Below are positions 45,605-56,448 of a DNA stretch of 64,000 nt, in pieces. Made by a program: the position numbers and the translations under genes. Each line of letters begins with the position of its first letter. Position 1 is the stretch's first letter. Origin of the DNA: Chloranthus sessilifolius (lineage: Eukaryota; Streptophyta; Magnoliopsida; Chloranthales; Chloranthaceae). The stretch lies in contig CM037587.1 of the NCBI GenBank assembly GCA_021018995.1, forward strand, positions 68,033,604 to 68,097,603, read 5' to 3'. The notes beneath the pieces were generated by a model. The model was given only the letters and a program-made list of their open reading frames with translations, had not been told where the DNA came from and made no database searches.

Positions 45605-48309
45605 ACCCAAAAAACTGTTACTCCTCCTACTCTCGAGATCAATCAAACCCAAATCCTACAACTCCGATCAACATCCAAACTAACATGTCACCTAATCCTC
45701 AAACCTCACAATATAAAATTGACATCACAACTGAAATTCCATCTAAATCTCATATCAAAATCCCCATAGACCTCACAATCAAGGTCCCCGTAGAAATTCA
45801 ACCAACGATAATACCGTAACATAAAACCTTCGACGCTAAACCTCCTCGAAAAATTTCAAACAAAACTTTAAAACAACCTCACGATAAACCTAAAATATAC
45901 ATCAAACGAAACAAGGGAAAACAAAATCGTCCCACACGGAGGAAAGGTCCACCTTGTCCTACGCCCTCGTGTCTCCTCCTCCTACTGAACCTCTGTCTTA
46001 TCCTATCATTACGTTTACAACACCAACGAATTCCACTCCAACTTCACCGGTAAATAACTTCCCAAAAACTCGAAAAACTCTCTAACAACTCTACGCTCCT
46101 ACTCTACTAGATGCCTCACCCTATCGAAAAACTAAGGAAGGTCCCTCCCCACAAGGAGCCACCAATCGTAAAAGACTCATCAAATGAAGTAAAAAGACAT
46201 CACAATTATTTTAACAATTCTCACATCATCCAAACCACAAACCCGAACATAACCTCTATCTCATCCCTGATAGATAAGATCAAAAGGGATCGAGGACCCC
46301 GAAACAATATCATCTAATCGAATGTTCACTCCAATGATTCAACATGTCCCACCAAGCGGACTTCCTGAGTCAGTCCCTTACTTTAGGAACTGATGTTGTA
46401 TCTTAAAAAAATAATATATACAAAACAAATAAAAAATATACTCAAAAAAACCAAAGAAATACATAAATTTAAAAGCATAAAAAAAATATTCTTATACCCA
46501 GCAACATCCACGACCCCAGATTTTGTGTCCAAACCAAAAATCCCTTTACCAGACAAAAAACTCGAAGTCGAGGAGCTAGTGCTAAGAAACAATGCTTATA
46601 CAACCGCCTCACCTAGAGGAAATCAAAACCCATAAGGGAAGGACCCACATTATTTTGGCAGCATGCTCAGGAAACAGCTACCAGGGCCCTTGAAATGTTA
46701 TCCATAACACAATGATCATCATGTCTCATGGCCTGAACAGGCATAACTATATATATCATCCCCATAGCTATCACAAGGCATTCGCTAGTCATAGGTCATT
46801 ATTATTTTAAAACATTTTGGGAATCACCCGACTCATTGACCACCTTCCTATTCGGGCTAATTGATCGAACTGACTAGTGGATCATAAAACTCTTTTTTCA
46901 AATATAGAAAATTCTAGATTCTCATACACCTCTTCTGCCATTGGAGTTGATGTTAGAGAACAAAAAATGAAAATATAAGGTCTCCTCAAATCTCATAATT
47001 CTTGCATTACCAGGTTGTTTCAAGAAAATAGACATATATTCTTCAAAAAAAGGAGAAAAAAAAAATTAAAGAAGAAAGAAGCATAACCGAGCGAGAGCAT
47101 GCGATGAATGAACAGTCAATGAATTCAGGGAAGCATAAGCAAATTGTGAGAGCATTCCTGGTAATCTTATTAGGGAAGTATAAGCAAACCGCAAGGGCAT
47201 CCCTGGCATCTTCACACTACTAGATATTGTCGAATATTCGCGGGAGAGGGACAAAACTCCTGCTAATCATAGAATCTGAGATTTTGATGGTGTTGAACCA
47301 TGACGGAGAGCTCAATTATGGCACTGCATTACCCACCCGAGAAGAAAGTAGTTGACAACTATTTCAAAAAATGGTTAAATAAGAAGCTACCCTTAAATCA
47401 ATAAACCTTATCTCTTCTTCACCCCTTTATTTCTCTTTCGGACGATGAGTCAAATGATTTCTAAAATCTCTTCAGAATAAAATCAAAAACTCTCGAATGG
47501 CAAGTGATGCAATCACACATTACCTATCATTCATCCCAACCTCGCTAAAAGCTATGATACATGATGATAGTTCAGCACTTACAAAATCGAACTTGGCATG
47601 TGGCCAAAATAATCAAACTACTACCCGACATGGGATCATTACTAATGCACTCTAAGATATTTGAGAGGCCGATAAGAGTCGCACCAACACTTGACACTGG
47701 GATATTTTTTTTAAGAGCGCTAGCACCTTGGTAGCGATACTCTAGTCACTAAACCGACACCCCAAATTGGGGCATTTTTTTATCTTTTCAATTTATTTCT
47801 TACTTTTCTGCCATGGGACCGAAAACATCAAAAACAAAACAAACAAGATACATGCAACACGCCAAAGATTAACCACACTACCCCAGCACTACCCATTCAC
47901 CTTCCAATGCAACCCAAGAAACACACAACAGCCAGACATGAACAAACATAAATGAAACGAATACAATAAACAAAACACCTCTTTATTCATAACTTAAAAT
48001 TTTATAAGTATCACCGGCGGCATACCTCCTGAACATACAACCTAGAATGAAAACATAGAACCCAAAATGAACATAAAGCACAAAAACCAATTCAGTGCAA
48101 GAATAACCATGCGTATTCCAAATTTAAATGCCCACCTCTACGCGCGTAATTCCCAATACAGCACCTGATACACCCACTTGACTTTCACCTAAATTCACAC
48201 AAGCATCACCCCTATCAAACATACAGACCGTTTCCAACCATACACGAAATCATCCCCCACAGCCCCACCATGACCCTAGTTTTACAAAAGGAAGACTATT
48301 TCCCTCCTT
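45605..48309 (+). other. Element E internal region without recognised genes
   Basis: Low-complexity A/C-rich sequence that continues the Pro/Thr-type composition to about 46100, then unique-looking DNA. A 62-bp duplicated phrase (AGCATAAGCAAATTGTGAGAG / AGTATAAGCAAACCGCAAGGG, about 47130-47200) is the only structure noted. No pol motif in six frames. A minus-strand AATAAAG lies near 47980. Confidence 0.5.
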
Positions 48310-48800
48310 TCCTCTATAGTACCATCGCGACCAAATCACCCCCTGATGTGCCATCACAAATAATGTCCTACCGTGATCAGAATCACTCCCTCGTCCCATC
48401 ACACACTCAACCAATGTCCCATCACTCCCCTTACAGTCCCATCGCGACACTACCCCACCACGTAGCCTAGCATGCGCCCACCATCCACGCATAAGCACAC
48501 CATCATCAACACCCCACTACACTAGCAACACTAAAGACAAATCCCATCATGACACAACTGCAACCCGATCTCATCATATAACCTAAGACCTGTCAAAGAA
48601 AGAAATAAACATAGTTATCCCGTCCCCTAACCACCAAAGTTCACCGTGCGACCAAGGGGAAGCTCAATAAATATCCCATCGCGAAAAGCCAAGAGCCTAA
48701 CCTCCCGAATGACCCATCATACAGCAAAAAGAAGAGAAGAAACTCTCTGACGTCCCATCACGTGACCACCACAGGAACAATAGCCAGCAAGTCCCATTAC
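48310..48800. repeat. Cluster of TCCCATCGCGA-type motifs, unassigned
   Basis: About eleven copies of CCCATC followed by GCGA, ACG or ACA (for example 48322, 48394, 48415, 48437, 48544, 48675, 48753, 48793), with irregular spacing. The TCGCGA core is a palindrome. A strong plus-strand donor-like CAG then GTAAGT lies just after, at about 48832. It resembles the motif clusters in the LTRs, but no LTR boundary was found. Confidence 0.65.
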
Positions 48801-49586
48801 AAACAAAAGCCTCCCGCCGGCAACGAATCAGGTAAGTAAACACCCCTTACTCAATATTCTTTGTACAAATATAATTACCTAATATTAAGTCAAATGTTTT
48901 CAAAACCCGTCTCTCCCGACTCATGAATCATTGTAGTCCTCTCATAAGAGACAATCATCAGTATTCGTGAGAAGATTAGACAGAGTATCCGGCATACCAA
49001 GTGTCATCTTGACAACCACATAAATGGTCGGTCCACAAATCTCATTCCGATAGATCTTCTCAACAATATCTCAAAAGCCACATTTTTCGCCTTTTTACCA
49101 TTGAATTTGACACAACCCGGATTTCTTACCTTAAAACCCGTGCTATCAGATTGCCATTTCTGACGATCCCTAAACTGAACACATACGATGTCAACTCACA
49201 CAATGGAATTAAGATGATCACTCTTACTTAGCAGATAGAGTCATCATATGTATATATGGCAAGAGAACTATAATTCTATATAAAGCAAGACAAAATGATG
49301 ATTTTGTCCTTATGTCAAACTTAAGCCTGACAAAATCAAAACCACCGGTGATGACCAACCATCACCCAAACAGTGATTCACAATAACCAATTTACATCTC
49401 ATGAATTTGTTGTCCTAAACTAATACCAAGGTCGGGCATACCAAGCCTTACAAAAAATCCTCAAAAAGTTTCTCACGGTCCTTTAAGGAAAGCAATCTTT
49501 TGGCAGAAGATCAAATTCCTCCTCTAGAATATAATCTGGATCTTCTTCACGACCAGACTCCTCAATGCCTAATTCCACATCTATAC

Positions 49587-51044
49587 CTATGATGTTTAAT
49601 CAAAGGGTGAGCTAACAGTCTAAGCTCAATAGGGGAATATCACTAGCATGCATATCATATTATAAAGCATAGATCTTATGGCTGAATTCAAAGCACATTC
49701 TTCAAATCTGAACTTTTCAATGCCGAATATCAAAACTAGACAGGATTTAAGTTACTCACACATGCTTGGTTTCGTAATTTCAATGTTCCATGCTTAATTT
49801 GATTTTACATGCTTCTTGTACATTAAAATGATTTAAAACCATAACTTAACTAATCTCCCAAGCATATATAGCGTTGGGAGCCACAAAAATATCAATGGGA
49901 ATCCCCGAGCCACCGTTGTTCAATGAACATTTCACAAGAATGCCAAGCCCCTGAGCTAAGTTGTAGAGTCACTTGTGTCAGAGTGCCAAGCCCCTGAGCT
50001 ATATTTTAACTGGGTCATTTGTACCTCATATTGACTGTTGGTCGGTCCACATGTACGGATATCCCACTATACCGGATACACAATGGGGACTCATTTCACA
50101 TGAACCTTAAATCATAGTGCAAATGTTAACTTATAGTTTATCACCATGTGATTAATTTATAGCTAGATTTAGAGTTTCACACACTTGTTTATCACATTCA
50201 CGTACACGCTTGCTTGTCACACTTATCACGTTCACACTTATTTCTTATCAGGTTCACACATTTAACACATAGACACACATTCATGTCACACTTATCATAT
50301 TCACGGACACTTATCATGTTCACACGCACGCTTATCATGTTCACACACACGTGCTTATCGTACACACACAAGCTTATCATGTTCACATTATCTATACAGA
50401 TCATATCAAATGTCATGTTATTGAATTTTCCCTACCTCTTATGAAACATGTCAAATCGCACAAAATAGAGTGAAGATCCTTAAGCACATATCTGATTCAC
50501 AACCTACATTTCAAAGTATTGAAAGGTCACTAACTATTGCTTATAAGATCACACACACCAAATATTCAGAGGATTCTCGAAGAAAAATTCAAAATGGCCC
50601 AAGCTTGCCTAGTCGCGCGGGTGAGTCCAAAAGTCGCGCGAGCGAGTCATGTGGCACCTCACAGTCACGCGAGCTCGCTTGAGCGACTATGCGTTCTTAA
50701 TTTCTCTCACTCCCATAGCCTGAGACAGTCGCACGCACGAGTCACAGGTCGTGCGAGCGACTTCTCATGCCCAAAATCAGTCGTGCAAGTGACTAATTAT
50801 GTGTACTTTTCACGCCTATTCTGAAGCTCATCTCGTGCAAGCGACTTCATGTCGCACGAGTGAGTCTCAGGGTCGCACAAGCAACTTTCAAATTTTTGGG
50901 GTTCCTTCTCAAAAACCGATTTTCTTCTCTTTCCTCTTCTTACCTACTTCTTATCCACATTAAATGCAACACTTTTCTGATATTAAATGCCATCACTTAC
51001 AATATTAATTCACACTTAATGCATTCAAAACCTCCAAATCTTAC
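49587..51044 (-). other. Putative LTR leader intron (element D)
   Basis: The minus strand has TATGAG then GTAAGA at 51044 and CATCATAG then GT at 49587, 479 bp before the LTR end. The implied intron of 1458 bp contains the palindrome array. Supported only by the parallel with A, B and F. Confidence 0.45.
50608..50888. repeat. Cluster of GTCGC...GCGAC-type motifs (element D LTR)
   Basis: About nine copies of an imperfect palindrome such as GTCGTGCGAGCGAC, GTCGCGCGAGCGA and GTCGCACGAGTGA, spaced 20-40 bp. CpG-rich copies mix with C-to-T and G-to-A altered copies, as expected from methylation decay. Confidence 0.85.
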
Positions 51045-51696
51045 CTCATAAGTTTTGCAAATTCAACGATTGAATGGATGCATCTTTCGGAGTTCTTTCC
51101 GCACGAATTGGAAGGATTTGAGATACACCTTCCCGTACTCGTGTTGCGACATACACGAAGGCAACTGCTCCTCTAATGCAAATCAACAACCTCAACTTCT
51201 CTTGCAAAGATGGCACAATCTCGGGTTTTCTTCTAAAAGGGTTTCTAACAAAAAGGTCTTCACAGAACTTGGGTTTTCTCCCTTCCTTACACGCAATTTC
51301 AACCACCAAAGCTTGATGCCTTTTGTGGTACTTCAAATTCAAGGAAGAAGATTGAGAGGGAGATCAACAATTCATGGTCGAGGTCAAGTTCTTCTTCTCC
51401 TCAAGCTCTCTCTCTCTCTCTTCCCTCTCTCTTCCAAGGATTTTCAAAGGTAAGGACAAAGAGGAGAATTTACTCTTCTCTTATAACCTAGTTGGCTTCC
51501 TTGGGAAGCACACACACCCACACTTGGGTGTTTCACATCTAGATTGGTTCACTTGTGAACCTCATACACACAACTCAAGCATTCATTCATTCTCACTCAC
51601 GCTCAGTGGTATTGCCAATTTCAAAATTGTACAATGTGTCGCACCGACACGTGTACCAAGTTGATCTACACAGTTTTTAAATTTGGGGGTGTTACA

Positions 51697-51737
51697 TCCT
51701 CCCCTCCTTATAAGATTTTCGTCCTCAAAAATTTACC
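51697..51737 (-). other. PPT and conserved box of element D
   Basis: The minus strand reads TTTTTGAGGACGAAAATC then TATAAGGAGGGGAGGA, directly before the LTR start TGTAACA. Same layout as in B and F. The target site of F, TTACC, lies at its right edge. Confidence 0.85.
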
Positions 51738-51950
51738 TGTAATAGCCCAAAAAAAAATCACGTTAAACTATGACCTCGGGATCCGTGTCCGATTGGTCTT
51801 AGGTTTGACCAACTAGGAGTTCGATAGTTAGCGTAGAGTGTGATGAGTGAATATGATGTGATGGGTTGTGTAACAATGTGGTGTGTGTTGAAAATCTAAA
51901 GTCACATACACCTATTGAGGTGCATGTGCTTAACACACAAACTAGGAGAG

Positions 51951-51959
51951 ATATAAAAG
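51951..51959 (+). promoter_or_regulatory. TATA box of the element F LTR
   Basis: ATATAAAAG, 213 bp from the LTR start, followed by a (GA)n stretch near 52010. The 3' LTR has the same box at about 62222. Confidence 0.7.
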
Positions 51960-52299
51960 GGTTTAATAACCCTAAATGTATGTTTTTGGGTTGTTGAAGG
52001 AGAGTAAAGAAGAGAGAGAGAGAGAGAAGTAAGAGAGGAGTTATTGCAACTGTTTGGAAGAAGGATTCAAGCATTAAAGAGGCCGGATTCGACGCAAGGG
52101 ATCCGTTAGAACCAAAGCTAGAAACCCTAGCCTTCCAACTATTGATTTGAAATCAACTTGAGATCTATCCAAGGTAAAATTTTTGTAAATAAGACGCATA
52201 GATTATAGGGGTTAAGTTGTGGTTAAATGTGGGTTAGATCATAGGATAATGGCTTAGAAAAATAGAGGAAAAAGTGTGGGAAAAAGAAAAGGGTTTGAA

Positions 52300-52975
52300 T
52301 CGACAATTCGATTAATCGAAATTGGGTTTCGATTAATCAAAATTGGCCAGGAAGTTGAAAGGTCAGAAGACCACGACTTCGATTAATCGAATTGGATTTC
52401 GATTAATCGAATTTGGATTTCGATTAATCGATTTGAGAATCGATTAATCGACTGGGAACCTCCAGTGGACCCCAAGGGTTGGAGGAAATGATTAAGGAAA
52501 AATCGACTAATCGAAATGGGATTTCGATTAATCGATTTGAGTTTTCAATGTCGATTTGGGATCGATTAATCGACTTGTGAAATTCAACTGCTCGAGCGAG
52601 GTGTACCTTGCGAAAAGAAGAAATTCGATTAATGGCTGGATTCGATTAATCGAATGAAAACTCAAGATTCAAGTAGGGTCTACTTTGCGGAAAGAAGCAT
52701 TTCGATTAATCGAAACTGGATTCGATTAATCGAACGGAAACTCGACTGTTCGAACAGTGAGTTTACTTTGCGAAAAGAAGAATTTCGATTAATCGAAAAC
52801 AGATTCGATTAATCGAATGACAATCATTATTCGGCGAGAATGGACTTTGCGAAAAGGAGAATTTCGATTAATCGAAATTACTTCGATTAATCGATATTGA
52901 CCTTCGATTAATCGATTTTGGAAATCGATTAATCGAACCAGGTTCGATTAATCGATTCTGGATTTCGATTAATCG
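52300..52975. repeat. Array of CGATTAATCG palindromes (element F, 5' LTR)
   Basis: About two dozen copies, mostly TTCGATTAATCGAA with AATCGATTAATCGATT variants, separated by 5-40 bp. Among them a repeated spacer (TTTGCGAAAAGAAGAA and similar) recurs about every 85 bp. Differences from the 3' LTR are concentrated here. Confidence 0.92.
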
Positions 52976-53482
52976 ACTGGGATAAATTTTGTTGACTTTT
53001 AGGTTTGACTTTAAGATTCTTAGAGGATCTTATACCTTCTTTATTGCATCCCTTGTGATGTGTTTTACCTATTGTGTGGTACCATAGGTGGTACGTGTGA
53101 GCTAGTGCACGAGGAGCCACGTGGGACCTTGATGCATTGAACAAGTGAAGACTTGAGGTAGGGAACACCCTGAACATGTACTTTATTTTACAAGAGCATG
53201 TATGTAGTGATATAAATTTCAATTCAATTATTTTTATTGCTTAAAGAAATGTGAAAGGTGTGCGTGCGTGACATTCATAAGAGTAAACGAATGAGCCATC
53301 CCCAGGGGATGAAGAAGTAAAGAGATAAGAGCATCAGGTGTGATGCAAGTTAATGGATACATCCCAGGGATGTATTCACAGATTGAATCATGTTTGATAG
53401 GGCCTAACTGATATAAGATAGCACACTTACACGGTGAATAACTATATGTAAGGAAATATTTTTTGTTATTTGAGGTTCCTGG

Positions 53483-53568
53483 TTACCCCACCGACGTGGC
53501 GGGATATCCACGACTGACACGGCAGGATATCCGTGACCGATACGGCGGCGAAACCGTAGGCCAGTGCG
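53483..53568 (+). repeat. Conserved CGG/GATATCC box (element F LTR)
   Basis: Three related units around CACGGCAGGATATCCGTGAC and CGGCGGGATATCC, GC-rich in an otherwise AT-rich LTR. Equivalents lie at 2655-2735 (A), 5307-5385 and 11790-11865 (B), about 50042-50090 (D, weak) and 63772-63850 (3' LTR of F). Role unknown. Confidence 0.75.
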
Positions 53569-54420
53569 GAGGCTTATCCGTACGTAGTAAGCACACCCCA
53601 GGGGTGTTGATGAGATGTGAAACCCCGCCACCAATCCCCAGGGGAAAGGGGCTTGGGTACTATATAGTATTCCCAGGGAATACATTAAAACTGTCTATAT
53701 AGATGACGATGAAGGGTAGCTCATCGGGGCTCAATGCTATATTGCTCGGGGATTACTTAAGTTGAAAGTTTAAGTTTTGCTTTAGGCCTTTTCAAAGATT
53801 ATTCATGAGTAAATGAAAACATAAGAAATCAACAGTAAAACGAATGCTTTTAACTGTTTTATCAACAACTGCATAGTCACATCATGCATGGCATATCATA
53901 GAATATATGTGAGTTATAACTTATATGTTCAGCAGTGTTTGTTCCCTATTGAGCTAGGATGTAGCTCACCCTATAGACTATACGTCGCAGGTCCATTAGT
54001 AGCATTGCCGTGGTTTGGGGACGCCGATCCGTGAAGTCGGACTTTCTTTGCCGGCGAGGAGTTGGAGCCACCTCAGAGGACTTCTTCTAGAGGACGTTGT
54101 GCTACTTTGAGGAGTTTTGAGTAGAGATTGTGACTTGGTATGTCAAGCCTTTATTTTGTGAAAACATGTATATGTATAGAGTTTGGATTATTCCTTTGGG
54201 CGAACCATCCGTGATGATTTATATCATCGATGGTTGGATCAGTTCTCCTTCATGCGAGGCATGAGGTAGAACATCCTTTGAAAAGTCATTCTAATTAGAC
54301 TTAAATTCCGCAAGTTGTTCTTATTTCTTTTCATGCTTGCTATACCGTTGTGCATAGTTAAGGGCACGGTCAAGATAATCGTCTTGATGGCACGGGTTTC
54401 GGTGCCAAATCCGGTCACGC

Positions 54421-54436
54421 TTGGTAATCGAGAGCC
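54421..54436 (+). other. Primer binding site (element F), altered
   Basis: TTGGTAATCGAGAGCC, three bases after the LTR end. It is the initiator tRNA-Met site with small changes (usual form TTGGTATCAGAGCC), which could weaken priming. Confidence 0.75.
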
Positions 54437-54516
54437 ATTTTCTTTTAGCAATTGACAAGGGTTCTTCGTGATCATAGGGCTTCGCTAACGAAACCTTAGT
54501 TTCAAATGCAGCCGCA

Positions 54517-55871
54517 ATGTCAGCTAGAGGGAGAGGCCGACCAAGGGGAGGCCATCAAAGGAGTTTACGTAGTGGAGATGGTTACATCTCTCCTACCAAC
54601 AGAGTGCCTTTAGGGGGTAACGAGGCCCTGAAAGTAGCACATCATGAGGAAGAGGATCGAGATCATCGTGATCAAGATCTAAGAGAGCAAGAAAGATTGA
54701 GAGAAAGGCAAGAAGATAGAGAGGAAGCGACAAAGGATGATGCACACTATGGAGACTATGGCGCCATGGCACAACATGACATCCTTGCGGCTCTCATGCG
54801 TCGAGAGAGCAATGACCACCTACACCACCAGGGACTGCGTTGCAGTGCCCTCATCTTTTCTGAGTTTAGAAGGATGAGACCTCCTTCATTTTAGGCGAGA
54901 CACAATGGCCGCTGAGAATTGGCTGATGGAGATGGAGAAAGTCTTTAGCGTGCTAACTTGCACGGAAGACGAGAGTGTAAGATGGGCAGCTTACATGTTG
55001 GATGGGGAGGCTGGGCCTTGGTGGAAGTCCGTGATAAGGACTCGGGCTCAGGAGACCCCAGAGTTGCCATGGACTTGGGAGGAATTTGTTGAGGAGTTCA
55101 ACAAACAATATTTCCCGGAAGTGGTGAGGAACCAATTAGAGATACAATTTTTGCAGTTAGTACAAGGGAGAATGACCGTGAGAGAGTATGGGGTAGAGTT
55201 TCTACGACTTGCCCGTTTTGCACCGGACTACGTCGCTACTGAAGTGATGAAGTCCAAAAGGTTTCAGCAAGGTTTGAAGCCTGAAGTTAGGGGAGGCGTA
55301 GCTCCATTTCAACTGAGGACCTATGAAGAGGTCATGAGCAAAGCATTGGTTGTAGAAGAGGAGAACACGAACAGATATAGACAGAGAGAGCAACAGAGAG
55401 GACTTGACCACGGAAGGATGGGGAACTACGAACCGGTGAATAAAAAGCCGAGGTTCGTGGGTCAGAGTCAGAGACCGCAGTTTCAGGGAGGTTTTGGAAG
55501 ACCGGCGCAACAACAGCAACAACAACACCAACAGAGGTTTCCATTACCTGCGTCGGGGAGACCTATTCGCTATGAGAGCCTCGCCATGTCTCTGGTGCCA
55601 CTATCACAGTGGTTCTCGTCTGCGTATCTTCACCTCGAGAGACGTGTGCGGATGTGGCAAGCCGCATAGGACTATAGACGCAGAATCGAACTAGAGGTCG
55701 TTTCCGATGTGGCAAGGTGGGCCACATGCTCAAGGATTGCCCCGAGACAGACAAGGGCAAGACGGCTTCAGTTACAGCACCACGACCCATTCAAGCAAGG
55801 AAGCCGATTGTTAGGGGGAGAGCCTATGCGATCCTTTGCTCGAAGCGAGGGAATGTGCAGCGTCATCCAAG
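54517..55871 (+). pseudogene. gag: Element F gag, broken
   Basis: Start at 54517 gives MSARGRGRPRGGHQRSLRS, then a Glu/Arg-rich helix-like segment. A frame change near 54895 precedes the capsid domain (AAENWLMEMEKVFSVLTC, AGPWWKSVIRTRAQE, EFNKQYFPEVVRNQLE, LARFAPDYVATEVM). A Gln-rich stretch follows (QQQQQQHQQ, about 55510-55540). The zinc-knuckle region needs two more frame changes; its first knuckle is a residue short (CGCGKPH) and the second has Arg in place of the first Cys (RFRCGKVGHMLKDC). The exon would end at 55871. Layout is complete but the frame is not. Confidence 0.82.
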
Positions 55872-56027
55872 GTGAGAAATTTTATTTTATTAAAGAAAAT
55901 TCCGTTTCATAAAGAATTTTAGATGGAAATAGGTGCATGCATTAGGAATAGTGTAGGTTCTTTTAATATAAACTGAGAGTGCATTTTGATGTGTAAATTT
56001 CTGTATGTATGTGTATATATATTATAG
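55872..56027 (+). other. Putative spliceosomal intron between gag and protease (element F)
   Basis: Donor CCAAG then GTGAGA, acceptor ATTATAG then GT, length 156 bp, AT-rich, with T-rich sequence before the acceptor. The phase-1 junction splits a Gly codon and leads into the protease frame. The same position, phase and partly the same sequence occur in element A (151 bp). Confidence 0.65.
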
Positions 56028-56400
56028 GTACTTTAACTATGTATGAAAGGGGAAGTGTATTTAGACATGACGCTCGAGTGTTGATAGACCCCGGGTCTAC
56101 CCACTCATTCGTCACTCCACGTTTTGCTAAGAAGATGAAGATCGTTCCAGAGACGTTGGATTTCGTCCTATCTGTGTCTATTCATTTGGAGAGTTAGTGG
56201 ACACGGAGTTAGCTTGCAAATCCATCATCGTAGCAGTTCAAGACTTAGAAGTGCATGAATTGGAAGCAAAGTTGGTAATTAGACATGCAAGGGTTTGATG
56301 TGATCCTTGGCATGGGTGGTTGGCCATGACATTAATGCGACCATCGATTGCAAGAACAAGGTAGTCATTTGGACCCAACACAAGAAGATCATTTGGTTTC
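56028..56400 (+). pseudogene. pol: Element F aspartic protease
   Basis: Active-site stretch RVLIDPGSTHSFVTPRFAKK at about 56068-56127, with Asp-Pro-Gly as in A. A stop after HLES (near 56195) and further stops break the rest. The later hydrophobic block FDVILGMGWL (about 56293-56322) is visible in another frame. The length up to RT is normal. Confidence 0.78.
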
Positions 56401-56448
56401 AAGGAGTGAGGTCGTCATCGTGCTTGATCGATCTCGTGAAGGTAGAAA

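Larger units (their letters stand above)
40086..49107 (+). mobile_element. Element E: Tat/Ogre-like element with gag only in view
   Basis: Plus orientation from the PBS (42959) and gag (43171 onward). The 5' LTR must end near 42955; its start is not resolved and may be near 40170 or inside the end of G. No RT, RNase H or integrase is visible up to 49107, where element D interrupts. Whether E lacks pol or has it beyond D is unknown. Gag resembles Tat/Ogre capsid proteins. Confidence 0.6.
49108..51696 (-). repeat. 3' LTR of element D (2589 bp)
   Basis: Plus-strand ends TGACACAACCCGG and GGGTGTTACA. It shares with A, B and F the order: TATA-like TTATAAGAG (minus strand, about 51480), donor 51044, palindrome array, CGG-type box (about 50042-50090), the GCATATATAGCG/ATATTGCTCGG-like block (about 49860) and acceptor 49587. 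Overall similarity to the other LTRs is limited to these blocks, so D is a separate family. Confidence 0.85.
49108..51737 (-). mobile_element. Element D: Tekay-like element, 3' end only
   Basis: Minus-strand 3' LTR (49108-51696) followed on the right by PPT and the conserved TTTTGAGGACGAAAAT box, then cut at 51738 by element F. The rest of D lies beyond F, outside the window. Its left end interrupts element E. Confidence 0.8.
52174..53990 (+). other. Putative LTR leader intron (element F)
   Basis: TATCCAAG then GTAAAA at 52174, and ACGTCGCAG then GT at 53990, 427 bp before the LTR end. The intron would be 1817 bp and would remove the palindrome array from the leader. The 3' LTR keeps the donor. 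Confidence 0.45.
51738..54417 (+). repeat. 5' LTR of element F (2680 bp)
   Basis: Starts TGTAATAGCCC and ends CCGGTCA before the PBS. It holds a TATA box (51951), donor (52174), palindrome array (52300-52975), CATCCCAGGGATG-type palindromes (about 53345-53680), CGG/GATATCC box (53483-53568), an ATATTGCTCGG block (about 53740) and acceptor (53990). Open frames on its minus strand recur identically in the 3' LTR and are not genes. Confidence 0.92.

Noticed and set aside
51799-53222. Two minus-strand open frames repeated identically at 62070-63511
   Set aside because: Both lie wholly inside the LTRs of F; identity reflects the LTR pair and not two genes.
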